Below, piece after piece: positions 10,686 through 21,615 of a DNA stretch of 50,035 bases. Every line of letters begins with the position of its first letter. Within the stretch, counting starts at the first letter, position 1. The notes beneath the pieces are model-generated. The model did no database searches. It had not been told where the DNA came from and saw only the letters and a program-made list of their open reading frames with translations. The translations under genes were made by a program, and so were the position numbers. The DNA is from Pleurotus ostreatus/Saccharomyces cerevisiae fusant. Its lineage: Eukaryota > Opisthokonta. The DNA is taken from NCBI GenBank assembly GCA_024196135.1, contig JAMQCK010000145.1:1-50035 (forward strand), written 5' to 3'.

Positions 10686-10818
10686 CCTGCTGGGAGAGGT
10701 TAAACATGAGGGCAGGAAGCAAGCTGGAATTCCTCAGTAGGAAGTCTTTGTTCTTTTCCAGAAACCGGAAACAATTGCGAAATTGGAAGGCTTTGTTCTT
10801 CACTTACTTCTTGACACC
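10686..10818. promoter_or_regulatory. Compact bidirectional promoter (ATG22 / 5-phosphatase)
   Basis: Only 133 bp separate the two divergent start codons, so both genes must share this control region or have promoters within each other's leaders. No specific binding site is evident. It links an autophagy/vacuole gene with a phosphoinositide phosphatase; co-regulation is inference. Confidence 0.5.
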
Positions 10819-13800
10819 ATGTCCAACCTTCAGGACAACGTCCGCTCCATCCTACGGCCCTCTGAGGAGGTCCGCGCAGTACTTGAAGTCACAGAAATAC
10901 CCGACTCGGAGGTTGGATCCAGCGTCACCCAGGCAGTCGACGATCCCAGGAACAGACGCGTCGTAGCTGTCGTCGCGCACAAGGAGAACGGATTGAGCGT
11001 AGAGGAGGGAAGGTGCGTGGTCATATACCACCTGACGGTCCTCTGCTAACGGTACGCTCAGCGTCTTCGTCCTGAAATTTCGCCCCATTGAGGGATCGCC
11101 GAACGATGTCTCCGAGGAGCTCGAGGTGCAGCGAGTATACCCCATCTCGGAGGACTTCAGCGTCCGCATGTCACAGATGAATCGCAACACCCTGAACCTT
11201 GGCTCGGATGGGCGACCGTCGCTGCAACCGCGCGCAGGTGTGTTACCCACCCCTCCCCATCTTATCGCACCCTGAGCGCGTTCGGACAGGCATCAACGTC
11301 ACCATCGCCCCTGGTGGACCTGACTCACGCGCCCTTACACTCCATACGCAAGATAGTGCGGGTCTGCGAACGATAATTCAAGAATACAAGCGATTACAGG
11401 CCGCATCTGCTGCATCCCAAGCAACCATCCAGACCTTCTCATGGATCGCGCCCTACACGCACGCGCGAGCAACGAAGAAGAGTACGAATGTGCTTGATGT
11501 GTACCCATCTACGTTGACTGAGCGAATCCGCAGTCTCTCATGCCATACCCCTCGACCTGCGAACGCAGCACGCGCCACTGGACTCACGTCTGTCCCCCGC
11601 AAGTGCAGGCATGCCCGGTGACGACGTATCGGACATCAGCACCCTACGCGACGACTGGCTTCGCCGAGAATCCCGCAGAGCCTCACTCAAGGGTAAATGC
11701 AGGCTGAAGTGAGTTCTCAATCCTCACCGAACCTAGCGACGGCGACATGGCCCTTGCGCTTCTTTCCTCCCTTCTTGTGAACGCTGGAACCGCGAACACT
11801 AACCCTTCCCAGCATCCGCATTGGCACCTTCAACGTGAACGGCAAGAGCCCCACGCAGGACCTCTCTACCTGGGTTAGACCTTCGTCCAAAGAAACGAAA
11901 CGGTCTACCGCTACGCTAGCGCTGCCACCCATCGAAGGAGTCTCGCCCCTCTCCCTTGGCGAAGTAGCACGGAATCCTATCGAAGATGCGGGCGCGGCAG
12001 GTACAGAGTCGCTTTCAGCGCCTTCTGCACCCTCTATATCCGGCACTACCGTCGTCGAGGAACCTGCTCCCATCAAGGACGCTGCTATACCCGCCGATCC
12101 CGAGTCGAGCGAAACAGACTTGCTTGTGTTCGGCTTTCAGGAGCTGGACCTGTCGACGGAGGCGCTGCTATACTCGACGAGCACGGCGAAGGAGGAAGCT
12201 TGGCTCAAGGCGATCTTTGCGGCACTTGGAGAGGAAGGGGACAATTATGAGAAGGTGAGGAGCTCTCAACGAGAGGCGTCCGTTATTGAGAGACGTATAA
12301 TAGCAAGATTGTGGGCTGACATTCTGTCGTAGCTTGCATCGAAGCAGCTGGTCGGCATGCTCATCATTATAGTTGTGAAGAGGCGGCTGCGGCCTTGCTT
12401 TGGAGATATAAAGGCGAGCGCAGTGGGCGCTGGGATCATGGGGATCATGGTAAGTCGTCTTGGCCAAGTCTCCATGTACCCATCTACCAATGGCTTCACC
12501 TGACTACCATAGGGAAACAAAGGCGGCACAGCCATCCGCGTCCAGTTTACCCCACCCTTCGACGACGCTAAGTCTCACGACAACCCCTACGGCCCCGTCA
12601 TCCTCACCTTCGTCAACGCGCACCTCGCCGCCTTCGACGAGATGGTCGACAAGCGGAATGCGGACTTTCACGACCTGTCGAGGCGGCTGACTTTCGAGCT
12701 GACTCCGGAGGTGATTGCTACGAGTCCGTCGTCGTCTTCCTCTGGTCTACCAGCGTCCACCTCGTCAACCTCGACAGGCAGCACTACTTCGTCGGCTGGC
12801 ATGCCGAGCTCTTCATCTTCCAGCGTCACCGCCTCGGCAGCACGAACCACGGTATCAACGTCGTCGTCAAAGGATAGCAATGTCTCGCAGGCCTCGGTCA
12901 GCACTGCGACTTCCTCGGCGACGTATGCGGTATCGCCAGCGCCACCGCAGCAGGTGGGCGTCTTCGAGTCGGATGTGTTGTTTTGGATGGTGAGTCCGTA
13001 CCCCAGCCCTCGGGGAGGTAAAGCGTTCTTGATTCATTGGATTGCATAGGGTGACCTCAACTACCGCATCGATTTGTCCGACTCGGACGTCCGGACGATA
13101 CTGGCGTCGAAGTATTGGACGAATAGGCTGGAAATCCTGTATAAGTATGATCAGGTATGCCCTTGCTTAGTCCACCTTGTCTCACGCTTTCCGGAGCTCA
13201 CTGTGCTGACAATTACATTCGTTCATTAGCTACGGACCGCCATCAGCAACCGCCGTGCATTCGAGCCCTTCGCAGAGTTCCCTATCACGCATGTACCGTA
13301 TGTAATTTACATCTTCCATCTCAATATGAGTTTAGCTACTTATCTATTTGTAGAACCTATCGCTTCAGCTCGGGTGTCATGACGGACGAGCTGGGATATG
13401 ACATGAAGTAGGTTAAGTGCCCCTTCTCCGCTTTTCCTGGGTTTGACAAGTCATACCCTCGCAGACGTCGTCCCGCGTGGTGCGATCGCATCCTCTACCT
13501 AGACTCGTCTGCAGCGGCAGTCGAGCAATACTGGTACAGCGGCGTGCCCGGTATCACGTTTAGTGATCACCGTCCGGTCGCGGCAGCTTTTCACGTCGAT
13601 GTGAGCGGAGCTTCGTCGAGGCCGGCGGCACTATATAGCACTTGAAGGAGGATCATGCTAACTCACTCTTATCATAGGTCGACCTCTACGAAAAGCAAGC
13701 CCAGGAACGCGCATCCCGACACCTCCATCGACAGGTGCACGTACTAGACGTGATGGACGAGGTACACGACCGGGCCGTGGTGGTCGTCGATGGGGGCGCG

Positions 13801-15306
13801 GTCAATTTTGGGACGTTTGGGTAGGTGAAGGTTTAATTTTGACGGCGAATCCTCGTAACGCCTTTACAGGTATGGCCAGACTATTCAGAGGGAGCTGACC
13901 ATCCGGAATACTGGAAAGGTGCGCCACTGACGCCCGCAGACTGATATATGTGAACTAACCAGGGTCTAAGATCCCTTGCGCTTTTCGCTTTGTTCCGCCC
14001 GCGCCCGGACTGCCCATCAGTCAGTCCTCCGCCATCCTTTACCCCCTGCACTCGTCTTCTAACCCATTCCTCGTCTCAGCTCCCCATTGGCTCCGCCTGA
14101 GCCTCTTTGCTGGCCTTCTGTTGCCCGACGAGAAGATCACGGTCACCCTGACCGCGACAATCGACAACGAGGCCGCCGCGGAGCTCAATCAGGACCCGCG
14201 GCGCGCGGAGGAGACGCTGATATTGCACGTGCTGTGCGGGAAGGATCATTTCATCACGGTGGGAGGGGTGTATGGTGAGTGCGGTTTCTCTCGCGCTTTC
14301 GTTTCAAAACTCCCGTGCTGCTTTACTTGGCGGCAAAAACGCTTCGAGGAGTACAAGCCATATGAACTGATGCTCGTCCTCCACAGAACCCACCTGCTTC
14401 GCAAACAGTCTCACGCGTCTAACGCGCCTTCCGGGTCCCATTCGCGAGCTCAAGTCCAATAAGGATCTGCTATCGGAAGAAGAGGCGGGGCATGCGCCGA
14501 AGGAGGTGGCTAGGCTGGTCAATTGGCTGATGTCGAACGCCACGACAACGGTGAGTACGGGTGACTTCTGAGCAGGAGAGGTCGATGATTGATGACTTCC
14601 AGCCTGATCTCTTCTTCGGCCCTACCGACGCTGGGCTGGTGGATACGATACGGATAGTACGCTCACATTCGGAAGCTCCGCATATCCATTCTGATTCGCT
14701 CTTTCAGTGCATCGACACCGGAGCCCCCTTTCCTGAACCCAAGCCCGCTCCTTCCGCAACCAACTCAGTCGCTACCAACCCGACGCCCATCACTACTGAC
14801 TCCTCAAACTCTCCGCATACCCTGTCCCTCGCCTTCGCATCCACCCTGCTCTCCCTCCTTGCCTCCCTCACCGAGCCCGTCGTGCCATATGCACTGCACG
14901 CCCGCTGCGCTAGCGTTGCTTCCCGTGACGAAGCATTCGAGGTGCTCGAGGCGCTACCGCCTGCGTCGGTGAATGTGTGGATTTCGGTGACAGCGTTTAT
15001 GCACTTCATTTCGCAGGATGGGGAAGGTGGCGTGGATGAGAATGGAGAGGTGGAGGACGGCGGGGAGAAGGCTGACAAGGGAGGTCAAGGAGGTGAGGAG
15101 GAGAAGGAAAGGAGAGATGCGAATACAAGAGAAGCACGACTGATGCGCTTAGGTATGCTTCGCGAGATCTACGTGCAGAAGACTATACTAACGAGAGGTT
15201 TGCAGCAACCCTGTTCTATCCTATCCTCATGCCGGATGACCCGAAGGCGTCTGTCGCAGTTTCCCCCGTTGGGAGGTGTCGGTTCTTACGCTTTTTCATC
15301 GAGTAA
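10819..15306 (+). CDS. OCRL/INPP5B-type inositol polyphosphate 5-phosphatase (5-ptase, ASH, RhoGAP-like)
   Basis: Eighteen exons sum to 3396 nt (1131 aa). An N-terminal domain of about 230 aa (PH-like position) precedes the catalytic core: RIGTFNVNGK, VFGFQELD, GIMGNKGGTAIRVQF, FVNAHLAAFDEM, the signature FWMGDLNYR, RRPAWCDRIL and ITFSDHRPV. All catalytic motifs are intact. An ASH domain follows (QRELTIRNTGKIPCAFRFVP across an intron ending at 13970), then a RhoGAP-like region beginning CIDTGAPFPE that lacks an obvious arginine finger, as in OCRL. The protein ends CRFLRFFIE. Family members remove the 5-phosphate of PI(4,5)P2 and related lipids on endosomes and Golgi. A Ser/Thr-rich insert of about 80 aa (12715-12950) interrupts the catalytic domain between the HLAAF and FWMGD motifs. 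Exons: 10819-11012, 11062-11237, 11290-11481, 11534-11708, 11813-12254, 12333-12449, 12513-12989, 13050-13154, 13230-13297, 13354-13407, 13465-13600, 13678-13820, 13870-13918, 13971-14274, 14387-14550, 14603-14656, 14708-15152, 15206-15306. Confidence 0.9.
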
Positions 15307-16079
15307 TTTCGGGTAGATAGTATTGTCTTCGACTCGTATAGGATGGATGTTGGGATATTTATACGGTATATATACGGACACTCTCCACTTGGTATTTCTG
15401 GACTTTTTACAGACTGCAGCTTGAATGTCTTACTGCAAGTGCCAGGTGGCGCCGCTCAGTTCCATTACCACGCTTTGTCCTCTAGGTCTACTCATACGTA
15501 CGTCTGAAGAGGGTGAGAGACATCATTTCTTCCCCGACCCTCGTGGTGTACTGTATGCATAATCTCCCAATACCTAGGTATGTGAGCCCTTTCCGCTCAA
15601 GTTAAACGACGCCACCGGTGACCGGAAGTTGCCAAGAACCTGTGACCGTGACATGTATAAGAACCGTGACATCGGTGAGAAACGGCCGCACACGCAAGTT
15701 ATTTCTCACCATCGCCATCGACGAACGCAGGACACGCAACCCGCTCGAATTGCTTCAACAAGATCTCCCCTTCTTCATCTGGATACGTTGAACGCCCTTG
15801 AACTCCAGGGATACACTCAATCACCGTCGAGAACGTTTATATCGCCTCAGATCTCCTCGTCATATTGTACTACCCTTTGTTTTCCCGCATTCTCTGCCTA
15901 TTCCCGGCTTTCAGTGCTTTCCCTTCTTTTCCCACTCTGTAACACTGTCTGTATACCTACCTGTGCGGAACATTGTTCTCCTCTTGCCTTGTACTTCTTC
16001 CTTTCTACTGTTCCCTTTGTTGTTCGAAATCACCTTCCTAATCCTCAACATCATCGTCTACGGAACCACCACAGACAGA
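15307..16079. other. Intergenic and probable long pyrimidine-rich 5' leader
   Basis: No gene is recognised. From about 15880 to 16050 the plus strand is rich in CTTT and CCTT runs, as is common just upstream of fungal starts. The open frame of the next gene extends back to 15798, but that part encodes no low-complexity or shared motif and is taken as leader. Confidence 0.4.
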
Positions 16080-19000
16080 ATGTCTACGGAAACTATTCCA
16101 CATCAAATCGACCAGGCGGCACCCGTGTCGGCATTCTTGGGAACGGAAAACGAGGCGCATGGAGGCATGCATGGAGGGGAGGTGTCGGCGGCTTTGCAGG
16201 ATTGGATTCACCGCGCAATGGATGCCCTCGCTGCTGTTGGGCCGCCTCCATTGGGCGTCATCCCTCACTCTGTGGGCGCTGTCCCACATCTGGTACCGAA
16301 TCCAGCTCTACCCGCCCAAGATGCCACGCTGGACGTCTTGCCCTTCCGTGTCGATACGAGCCATGTGCCGGCCATCCCTCAGGACAGACTGGAGCTCATT
16401 CGGGCGGCATTCAATTACGTGCGTGCCAACCTGGCGCACGGTGGACAAACTACCGCTCGTTCGGACGGAGGTCGCTCGGATTCGCTGGTGGACGGTTCAG
16501 ATGCCGTTCTGTGGAACCTTATTGTGGATGGTCCGGAATGCACCGCAGACGCAGCAGCGGGCTCGAACACCACCGTTGCTCATCATTCAATCCCATCCCC
16601 CTCCCCTCCCGATGACATCCCTCATACCTCGCGGACGCCGACTCCCACGGCCAACGTTGTACTTACAACCGACGCGCTCGGGCATCCAGCCGCTAACTGT
16701 ATCGCGGACGAGGTCATGGCAGACGGGATGCAGGGCAATCCTGTGAACGGAGGGGCGATGAACCCTCTGCCCTCGGCTGTGGGCACGGCCGAACATGCGG
16801 ATGGGACGTCGTTCAGCGGAGACCACGAAGAAGACGAGGAGAACGCAATGGATGCTCGGGCCTCGGACACGCTTGAGGAATCAGCCCGACTTACGGCTTC
16901 GACTACTCAGGACGTTGCCGCGTACGATTCACGCGCACTACAGAAACAGGAAGAGCAGAGGCGGAGGGTCTGGGAGGACAAGAAGCGTGCATGGCAGTCA
17001 AAGGATGTCACGCCGACGCGCGAAGACGACGGGACCAAAGGGCACCCATCGCGTGCTCCGAAGACCCGTCGGCAGTCATCCCCTCCTCCTGCTCTGCTCA
17101 ATCGAATGAGCGACCAATCCTCAAACACATGTCACTACAACTCTGAGCCCGACGATCTGCAGCTACGATTGACGCCGACCTGCTCCCCGCGGGACAGGTC
17201 GCCAACGCCATCTACTCCGCCACCATCCCAGTACGCGGGGCTCCCACTCGCTCAGAGGCTGTCAGAGAATCCCCCTTCTCTCGTCAGCAGGATAGGGCCT
17301 CACGATAACCCGTCACGATCTGCCGCATCCTCCGCACGGGCGAACGATACGGAGCATTCTGGCCCTCTCGCCGGAAGAATAGGGTCGCGTGTTCGCCAGT
17401 CCAAGGCTGCATCTTCCTCTGAACGGGCGACCGATGAGACCCGCGGGCGCCGCACCGCGCGTACGTCGAGGTCCACTGAGCCAAGCAGCACTTTGTCGCG
17501 CAATAGCGCCCTCCCGCGGGCTTTGCCTACTCGCAAAGCGGAAAAAGCGCCTGCAGCGGCAGCTTCTGCACAGATTGCTACGACTGGCTCGCGGAGGGTC
17601 CCCTCGACCGGCTCACGAACAGTCCCGTCGACTGGTACGCGGAAAGCCGGTGGGGCTGGCAACTCTGAGCAACGGCTCGAGGGTGCCTCCCAGCGGCCCG
17701 CGACGCTCGCCAGCTCCACGTCTGGTTCGATAAGCGTCAAGACTGCGGAAGGGGTCACTGGCATACCAAAGCTTGTTGTAGACGAAGGCCGGGCGTCGGG
17801 TAAAGCAGGTCCCTCGGACGCTATGGCGGTCGATGATCCCGCTGAGCCTACGACACAGTCTATCGTCCCACGTATGGCAACGACGACCGTTTCACCCCAG
17901 ATCGTCACGCCCCCGCCTACACATCCGACGCCGTCAAGCAACGTCGACAACCGCGTCTCCTCGAATAGCCCAGGACCCCTTCCGCCGCCCGCAGAGAGCG
18001 CGTCCTCGTCAGCCGGAGTGCAGGTGTCTCCAGCCTCCTCGCATCAGAACCCAGAGGCGGGTGAGTCGGGCATACAGCCCAAGACCTCTCGCAAGCGCTC
18101 TTATGAGGAAATTGCCACCGAGTTGTTGTCGTCTACAATCCCGTTAGACAGGAGCCATAGCACGCGTGCGCAAGAGTTGGCTCCTGCGCGTTCTTCGGCC
18201 TTTGTCTTCTCGGCGCCGCCTGCTATTTCAACTCAGGCGGACCCCATATCGTCGTCGGTCCCCGAGCCTACAGGGGCAGCACCTCTGCCTTTGTCACCCC
18301 TTTCGGCTTTGTCCAGCACTGCGACATCCTCTTTGCCATCGGGTCCTACAGCCTCACTTCCGATCGACCCGGCGGAGCTCGGCGAGTTCATATTCAGCCT
18401 ACCCGTCGACGAGTCAGCACCAGTGTCGAATTCAAGGCAGATCACGGAAGAGGCGATGGACGTGGTGCAGGGTGTTGAATGGGACCAGTCAGTGACCACT
18501 GACGAGCAGTCGGATGGGCCGTCAAAGATGGACGAGGATGTGGACGAGCCGATGAAGGTGGACGAGGGCACGGACGAGGCGATGAAGGTGGAGGAGGAGG
18601 AGTATATGGCCTCGACGAAGGGCGAAGAGGAAGAGCCGGCGATGAAGACAGAGAACGAGGTTACGTCCATGACCGAAGAGGTCAAGGACGAGGTCCTTGT
18701 TCCTGTAAGGCCTGCACCACGATACGAACCCCGCGCTCTGGTACCCAAACTGCGGCAGCACTCGGCCGTGTCTCCGTCTATCGGACCTTCATACTCGTCT
18801 TTGGGACACATCACCAACAGCCAGTCGTTCTGGATCGAGATGCCGCCGCGAACCTTGCCTCAGGAGAGTTATCTCCCGATGTCGCAGGACGGGTGCCAGC
18901 CTTCAAGAGCGCAAGACGAGCAGCAGCCCCTCATCCCACCGCCAGAGCAAGCTCTGCGCAGGTCCACCCGCTCTACGTCGTCTGTCTATCGAAGGCCTTC

Positions 19001-19397
19001 TGCAGCGCACTCCGACTCGCCCAGGGCGTCCGCATCTGCTCCCGCCTGGACGCCGAGCGCGAGCGCGCAATCGGCGAGCTGCACGCAGTCTTCGCGCGCC
19101 GCTGTTGTCCAGCCATCCTTGGTCGTCGCTCAGTCGTCTTCCGCCATCGTTCTGTTGTCTCCAGCTTCCGCTCAATCGTTCTCCGTCCCTGCTCGGGCGA
19201 CGTCCACCGCTGCAGCTACCGGCCCATCCTCCGCACCCACGGATGCAATCGTCGCATGTCTGGGTCGCTCCTACCGTCTTCCACCATCCTCCGAAGACGA
19301 GGAAGAGGATGCACGCGTCACTCCAATCCTCAAGCTGCGTCGCATGAACGACGACCACCCTCTCGAGCGCCCTTCGAAGCGGGTGAGGTGGACGTAG
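16080..19397 (+). CDS. Large Ser/Pro-rich disordered protein, paralogue 1
   Basis: This single open frame of 1105 aa starts at MSTETIPHQIDQ, the first Met followed by sequence comparable to its paralogue (25294-28545). No known domain is recognised. Visible parts: an N-terminal predicted helical stretch with ALQDWIHRAMDAL followed by GPPPLGV (residues about 38-60); a charged helix QKQEEQRRRVWEDKKRAW (about 287-305); a long Ser/Pro/Thr-rich region with leucine-arginine motifs LLNRMS, LVSRIG and LAGRIG (about 335-430); a triplicated STGSR-type repeat (about 500-520); an acidic repeat of DEPMKV/DEAMKV units (about 815-840); and a C-terminus with LGRSYRLPPSSEDEEE ending RPSKRVRWT. The basic end could be a nuclear localisation signal (inference). 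No intron is needed in more than 3.3 kb, unlike neighbouring genes. Confidence 0.7.
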   Translation: MSTETIPHQIDQAAPVSAFLGTENEAHGGMHGGEVSAALQDWIHRAMDALAAVGPPPLGVIPHSVGAVPHLVPNPALPAQDATLDVLPFRVDTSHVPAIPQDRLELIRAAFNYVRANLAHGGQTTARSDGGRSDSLVDGSDAVLWNLIVDGPECTADAAAGSNTTVAHHSIPSPSPPDDIPHTSRTPTPTANVVLTTDALGHPAANCIADEVMADGMQGNPVNGGAMNPLPSAVGTAEHADGTSFSGDHEEDEENAMDARASDTLEESARLTASTTQDVAAYDSRALQKQEEQRRRVWEDKKRAWQSKDVTPTREDDGTKGHPSRAPKTRRQSSPPPALLNRMSDQSSNTCHYNSEPDDLQLRLTPTCSPRDRSPTPSTPPPSQYAGLPLAQRLSENPPSLVSRIGPHDNPSRSAASSARANDTEHSGPLAGRIGSRVRQSKAASSSERATDETRGRRTARTSRSTEPSSTLSRNSALPRALPTRKAEKAPAAAASAQIATTGSRRVPSTGSRTVPSTGTRKAGGAGNSEQRLEGASQRPATLASSTSGSISVKTAEGVTGIPKLVVDEGRASGKAGPSDAMAVDDPAEPTTQSIVPRMATTTVSPQIVTPPPTHPTPSSNVDNRVSSNSPGPLPPPAESASSSAGVQVSPASSHQNPEAGESGIQPKTSRKRSYEEIATELLSSTIPLDRSHSTRAQELAPARSSAFVFSAPPAISTQADPISSSVPEPTGAAPLPLSPLSALSSTATSSLPSGPTASLPIDPAELGEFIFSLPVDESAPVSNSRQITEEAMDVVQGVEWDQSVTTDEQSDGPSKMDEDVDEPMKVDEGTDEAMKVEEEEYMASTKGEEEEPAMKTENEVTSMTEEVKDEVLVPVRPAPRYEPRALVPKLRQHSAVSPSIGPSYSSLGHITNSQSFWIEMPPRTLPQESYLPMSQDGCQPSRAQDEQQPLIPPPEQALRRSTRSTSSVYRRPSAAHSDSPRASASAPAWTPSASAQSASCTQSSRAAVVQPSLVVAQSSSAIVLLSPASAQSFSVPARATSTAAATGPSSAPTDAIVACLGRSYRLPPSSEDEEEDARVTPILKLRRMNDDHPLERPSKRVRWT

Positions 19398-19699
19398 GTC
19401 GTCGAGCTCTTGTACACATCAGCCCCCTCGTACTGCTGTGGGAGAGGTCGTTAGGAGTGGATGCTGCTTGGGCAGTTGCGCGACGTTCAAACCGGCGGCG
19501 GGTGGATAGTAGGTTGTTCGAACTTCGACGTAAAGTCAACCTGGGCTCAGTTCTCCTTATTCATGACGCGCTGGCGCGTCGTGGAATTTGTAAACATATG
19601 CCATCTTTTCCTCACATTCCTATGATTTCCTCTGCTCTCTTTGTCTATCCTCATCCTGGCATTCTCCTGCTTTCGCCTGGATGAGGTTTTGTTGCACCG

Positions 19700-19900
19700 G
19701 AACTGATTCATTCATCGCAGGCAGGCGTGTTCGTGGCTATCGCGCATGACGTCCTGCCTCGTATGTATTCTGTAAAACCCTATGCCTACCAATGTTCTAT
19801 GCCAATTCTTTCTGAAAAACCACCATCTTGTCGTCGTGTCGTATGAGTTCAATGACATGAATCGAGTACTGACATAAGTCCTGTTCTGCAGCGTTTATAC
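19700..19900 (+). repeat. Duplicated flank segment, permuted relative to the other copy (segment 2, copy A)
   Basis: From TTCATCGCAGGCAGGCGTG onward this stretch matches the reverse complement of about 31470-31240. The shared text includes CTGTAAAACCCTATGCCT and TTGTCGTCGTGTCGTA. Here it lies upstream of the small gene at 20149; in the other copy it lies downstream of the equivalent gene. It therefore belongs to a duplicated unit whose order is permuted. Confidence 0.75.
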
Positions 19901-20148
19901 AAACTGCTTGTGCTCGGCCCTGAAATCCCATATTATGTCTCTCCGGTCGCCTATGCAGAGCCCAGTGCCTCCTGAAGAGTTGCGGCTTGGGTAGGGGAGG
20001 CGCTACATTACTGGTATGAAATCCAAGAATCGCCTGGGCTGATCCGGGTGACGTACAACAGCCACAAGTCGCGACTCGCGTGAGGACCATCCAGCTGGTT
20101 CTAATTGAACCGTCATAAACTCTTGCTCTGCACGCACCACTCCTCATC

Positions 20149-20721
20149 ATGGCTTCCGCTGTAGAGTGCGTCGCATATTTCACAGACCCTCACGATGCTC
20201 ACTCCACATCCAGCTACAGTCGCTTGAACGACATCTACCGTGAAGCCAACTCAAAGCCGCCAGCGACTAAGGTCAAGCGCGGCGAACATCTCGACCTATT
20301 CCCCGCACGCATTGCCCAGGACTGTGAACCTCCCCTCAGGTCAGCGGAGGTGCACGGGCTGCTGCCACCTATGTACATTCTGGGTTGGTATTACACCATG
20401 GACGGCTTCACTGAGCGCTTCGGACAAGGCGACGCTCTGAATGTATTTGAGGCCCGCGTCTTGGGACCGTTCTATGAGAAGCACGGAAACGGGATGTGAG
20501 TGGCTACGCCGTGGTTTACCCGCATGATGTTCATCGTCCACAGACCTGGACCCTCGCTAGACTCGAGGTCAACCGATAATTACTGCATAGTCTTCATTGC
20601 GTCGAACTCCTTTCCGTCCGCATTGGATCTGCCTGACAAGGAGAGGGTGATAGAGGGTATCAAAGCTATTCTCCGAGAGGATAGAAACCCGGAGTGGATC
20701 CGTATTCCTTTGTCGCTGTGA
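20149..20721 (+). CDS. PPMYxLGW-family small protein A (unknown function)
   Basis: Three exons (20149-20165, 20214-20495, 20544-20721) give 158 aa. Exon 1 is 17 nt, and both introns (48 bp each) are phase 2. The protein reads MASAVDYSRLNDIYREA, then GEHLDLFPARI, PPMYILGWYYTMDGF, FGQGDALNVFEARVLGPFYEK, NYCIVFIASNS and EDRNPEWIRIPLSL. There is no signal peptide, membrane segment or Cys pattern, so a soluble cytoplasmic or nuclear protein is likely. It is about 85-90% identical to copy B at 31875-32448 and clearly related to five further copies in the window. I recognise no named domain. Intact splice sites and frame, with differences from copy B concentrated in conservative changes, argue that it is a real gene. 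Confidence 0.75.
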
Positions 20722-21150
20722 TAGGCACATACGGTCTGAATACACTTTATGACTCAGATTTACTAGGTCAATGCGGGTTCTAACTCTGCTGCTAGTGCCA
20801 GTGAGTGCTGGGCCTCGTCGGAGTATCGAGAAAGCTCAGAATGTACTTACAACTCCTGCAGTGTACGTACGAGTACTCCTCGCCTCGGCGTCCCAATCAG
20901 GCCTGTTAAATAGATTCTGTTCGGCATCAGTAACTACTCGGAATGCTATATCAGCCAGCCCACAATGTCCCTCTATCTTCATACTCCATTTCTTCTGAAA
21001 TATATCGCCACGTCAGTAGTAGCATTCCTTTCCACAGTCCGTACAGGACGTACGCTTGTGACAAGGCTTGTGGGCGGCTATAGGCCCACCTCACGTGATG
21101 AAGCTATACACACAGACAAACACCTAAGTCCTTTGTTCTCGGCTGACTTC
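20722..21150 (+). repeat. Duplicated 3' flank (segment 1, copy A)
   Basis: Downstream of gene A the sequence matches the reverse complement of about 31874-31480 downstream of gene B. Shared stretches include GATTTACTAGGT, GCTGCTAGTGCCAG, CCTCGGCGTCCCAATCA and AGGCCCACCTCACGTGATGA. Similarity is lost at about 21145, where copy B continues straight into segment 2 instead. Confidence 0.8.
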
Positions 21151-21317
21151 CTCGAGTCTTCCTTCCGACGTCCATGAACGTCCTGTATGATCACTGGAAT
21201 ACAGCTTTCTAACAATAAATAGATAATACTACATACAAACTAGTGCTACCCAGACCCTGGAGGAGAAAGAAGAAAACTATGCATTGCGACTGTCCAGCTA
21301 TGCGTTATGCGTGCGTG

Positions 21318-21400
21318 CGGTAGTGCTTACATGCGTGCGTGGCAATAGTGCGTACGTGCGTGTGCCAGCCAATAGTGCGTACATGCGTGTGCGGGTGTAG
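21318..21400 (+). repeat. GT-rich minisatellite, about three 26-bp units
   Basis: Three imperfect units each begin TAGTGCKTAC followed by RTGCGTGYG. The array lies beyond the 3' end of the OTU gene, in a purine/GT-rich stretch (21290-21550) with no coding signal. Confidence 0.6.
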
Positions 21401-21615
21401 GATACGAATGCAGGATGAGGGATGCGCAGGTATACAGATGTGGACGATGCGATTAGACCGGGGCGTCGTGTGCGGGTAGAGGCGTGACGAGTGCGGATAG
21501 ACCGTGACGAGTAGTGGAGATCGTGGCAGCAGACGAGACGGGACAAGAATGAATGGTGGACGTAGGTAGAGTTCGTGACCATCGTGAACGTCGTGAGGCG
21601 CGCGGGGCGCCAGTG

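Noticed and set aside
13919..13962. Apparent frameshift in the 5-phosphatase at the ASH domain
   Set aside because: Using the acceptor TAAG at 13967-13970 instead of the CAG at 13960-13962 restores NTGK-IPCAFRFVP in frame.
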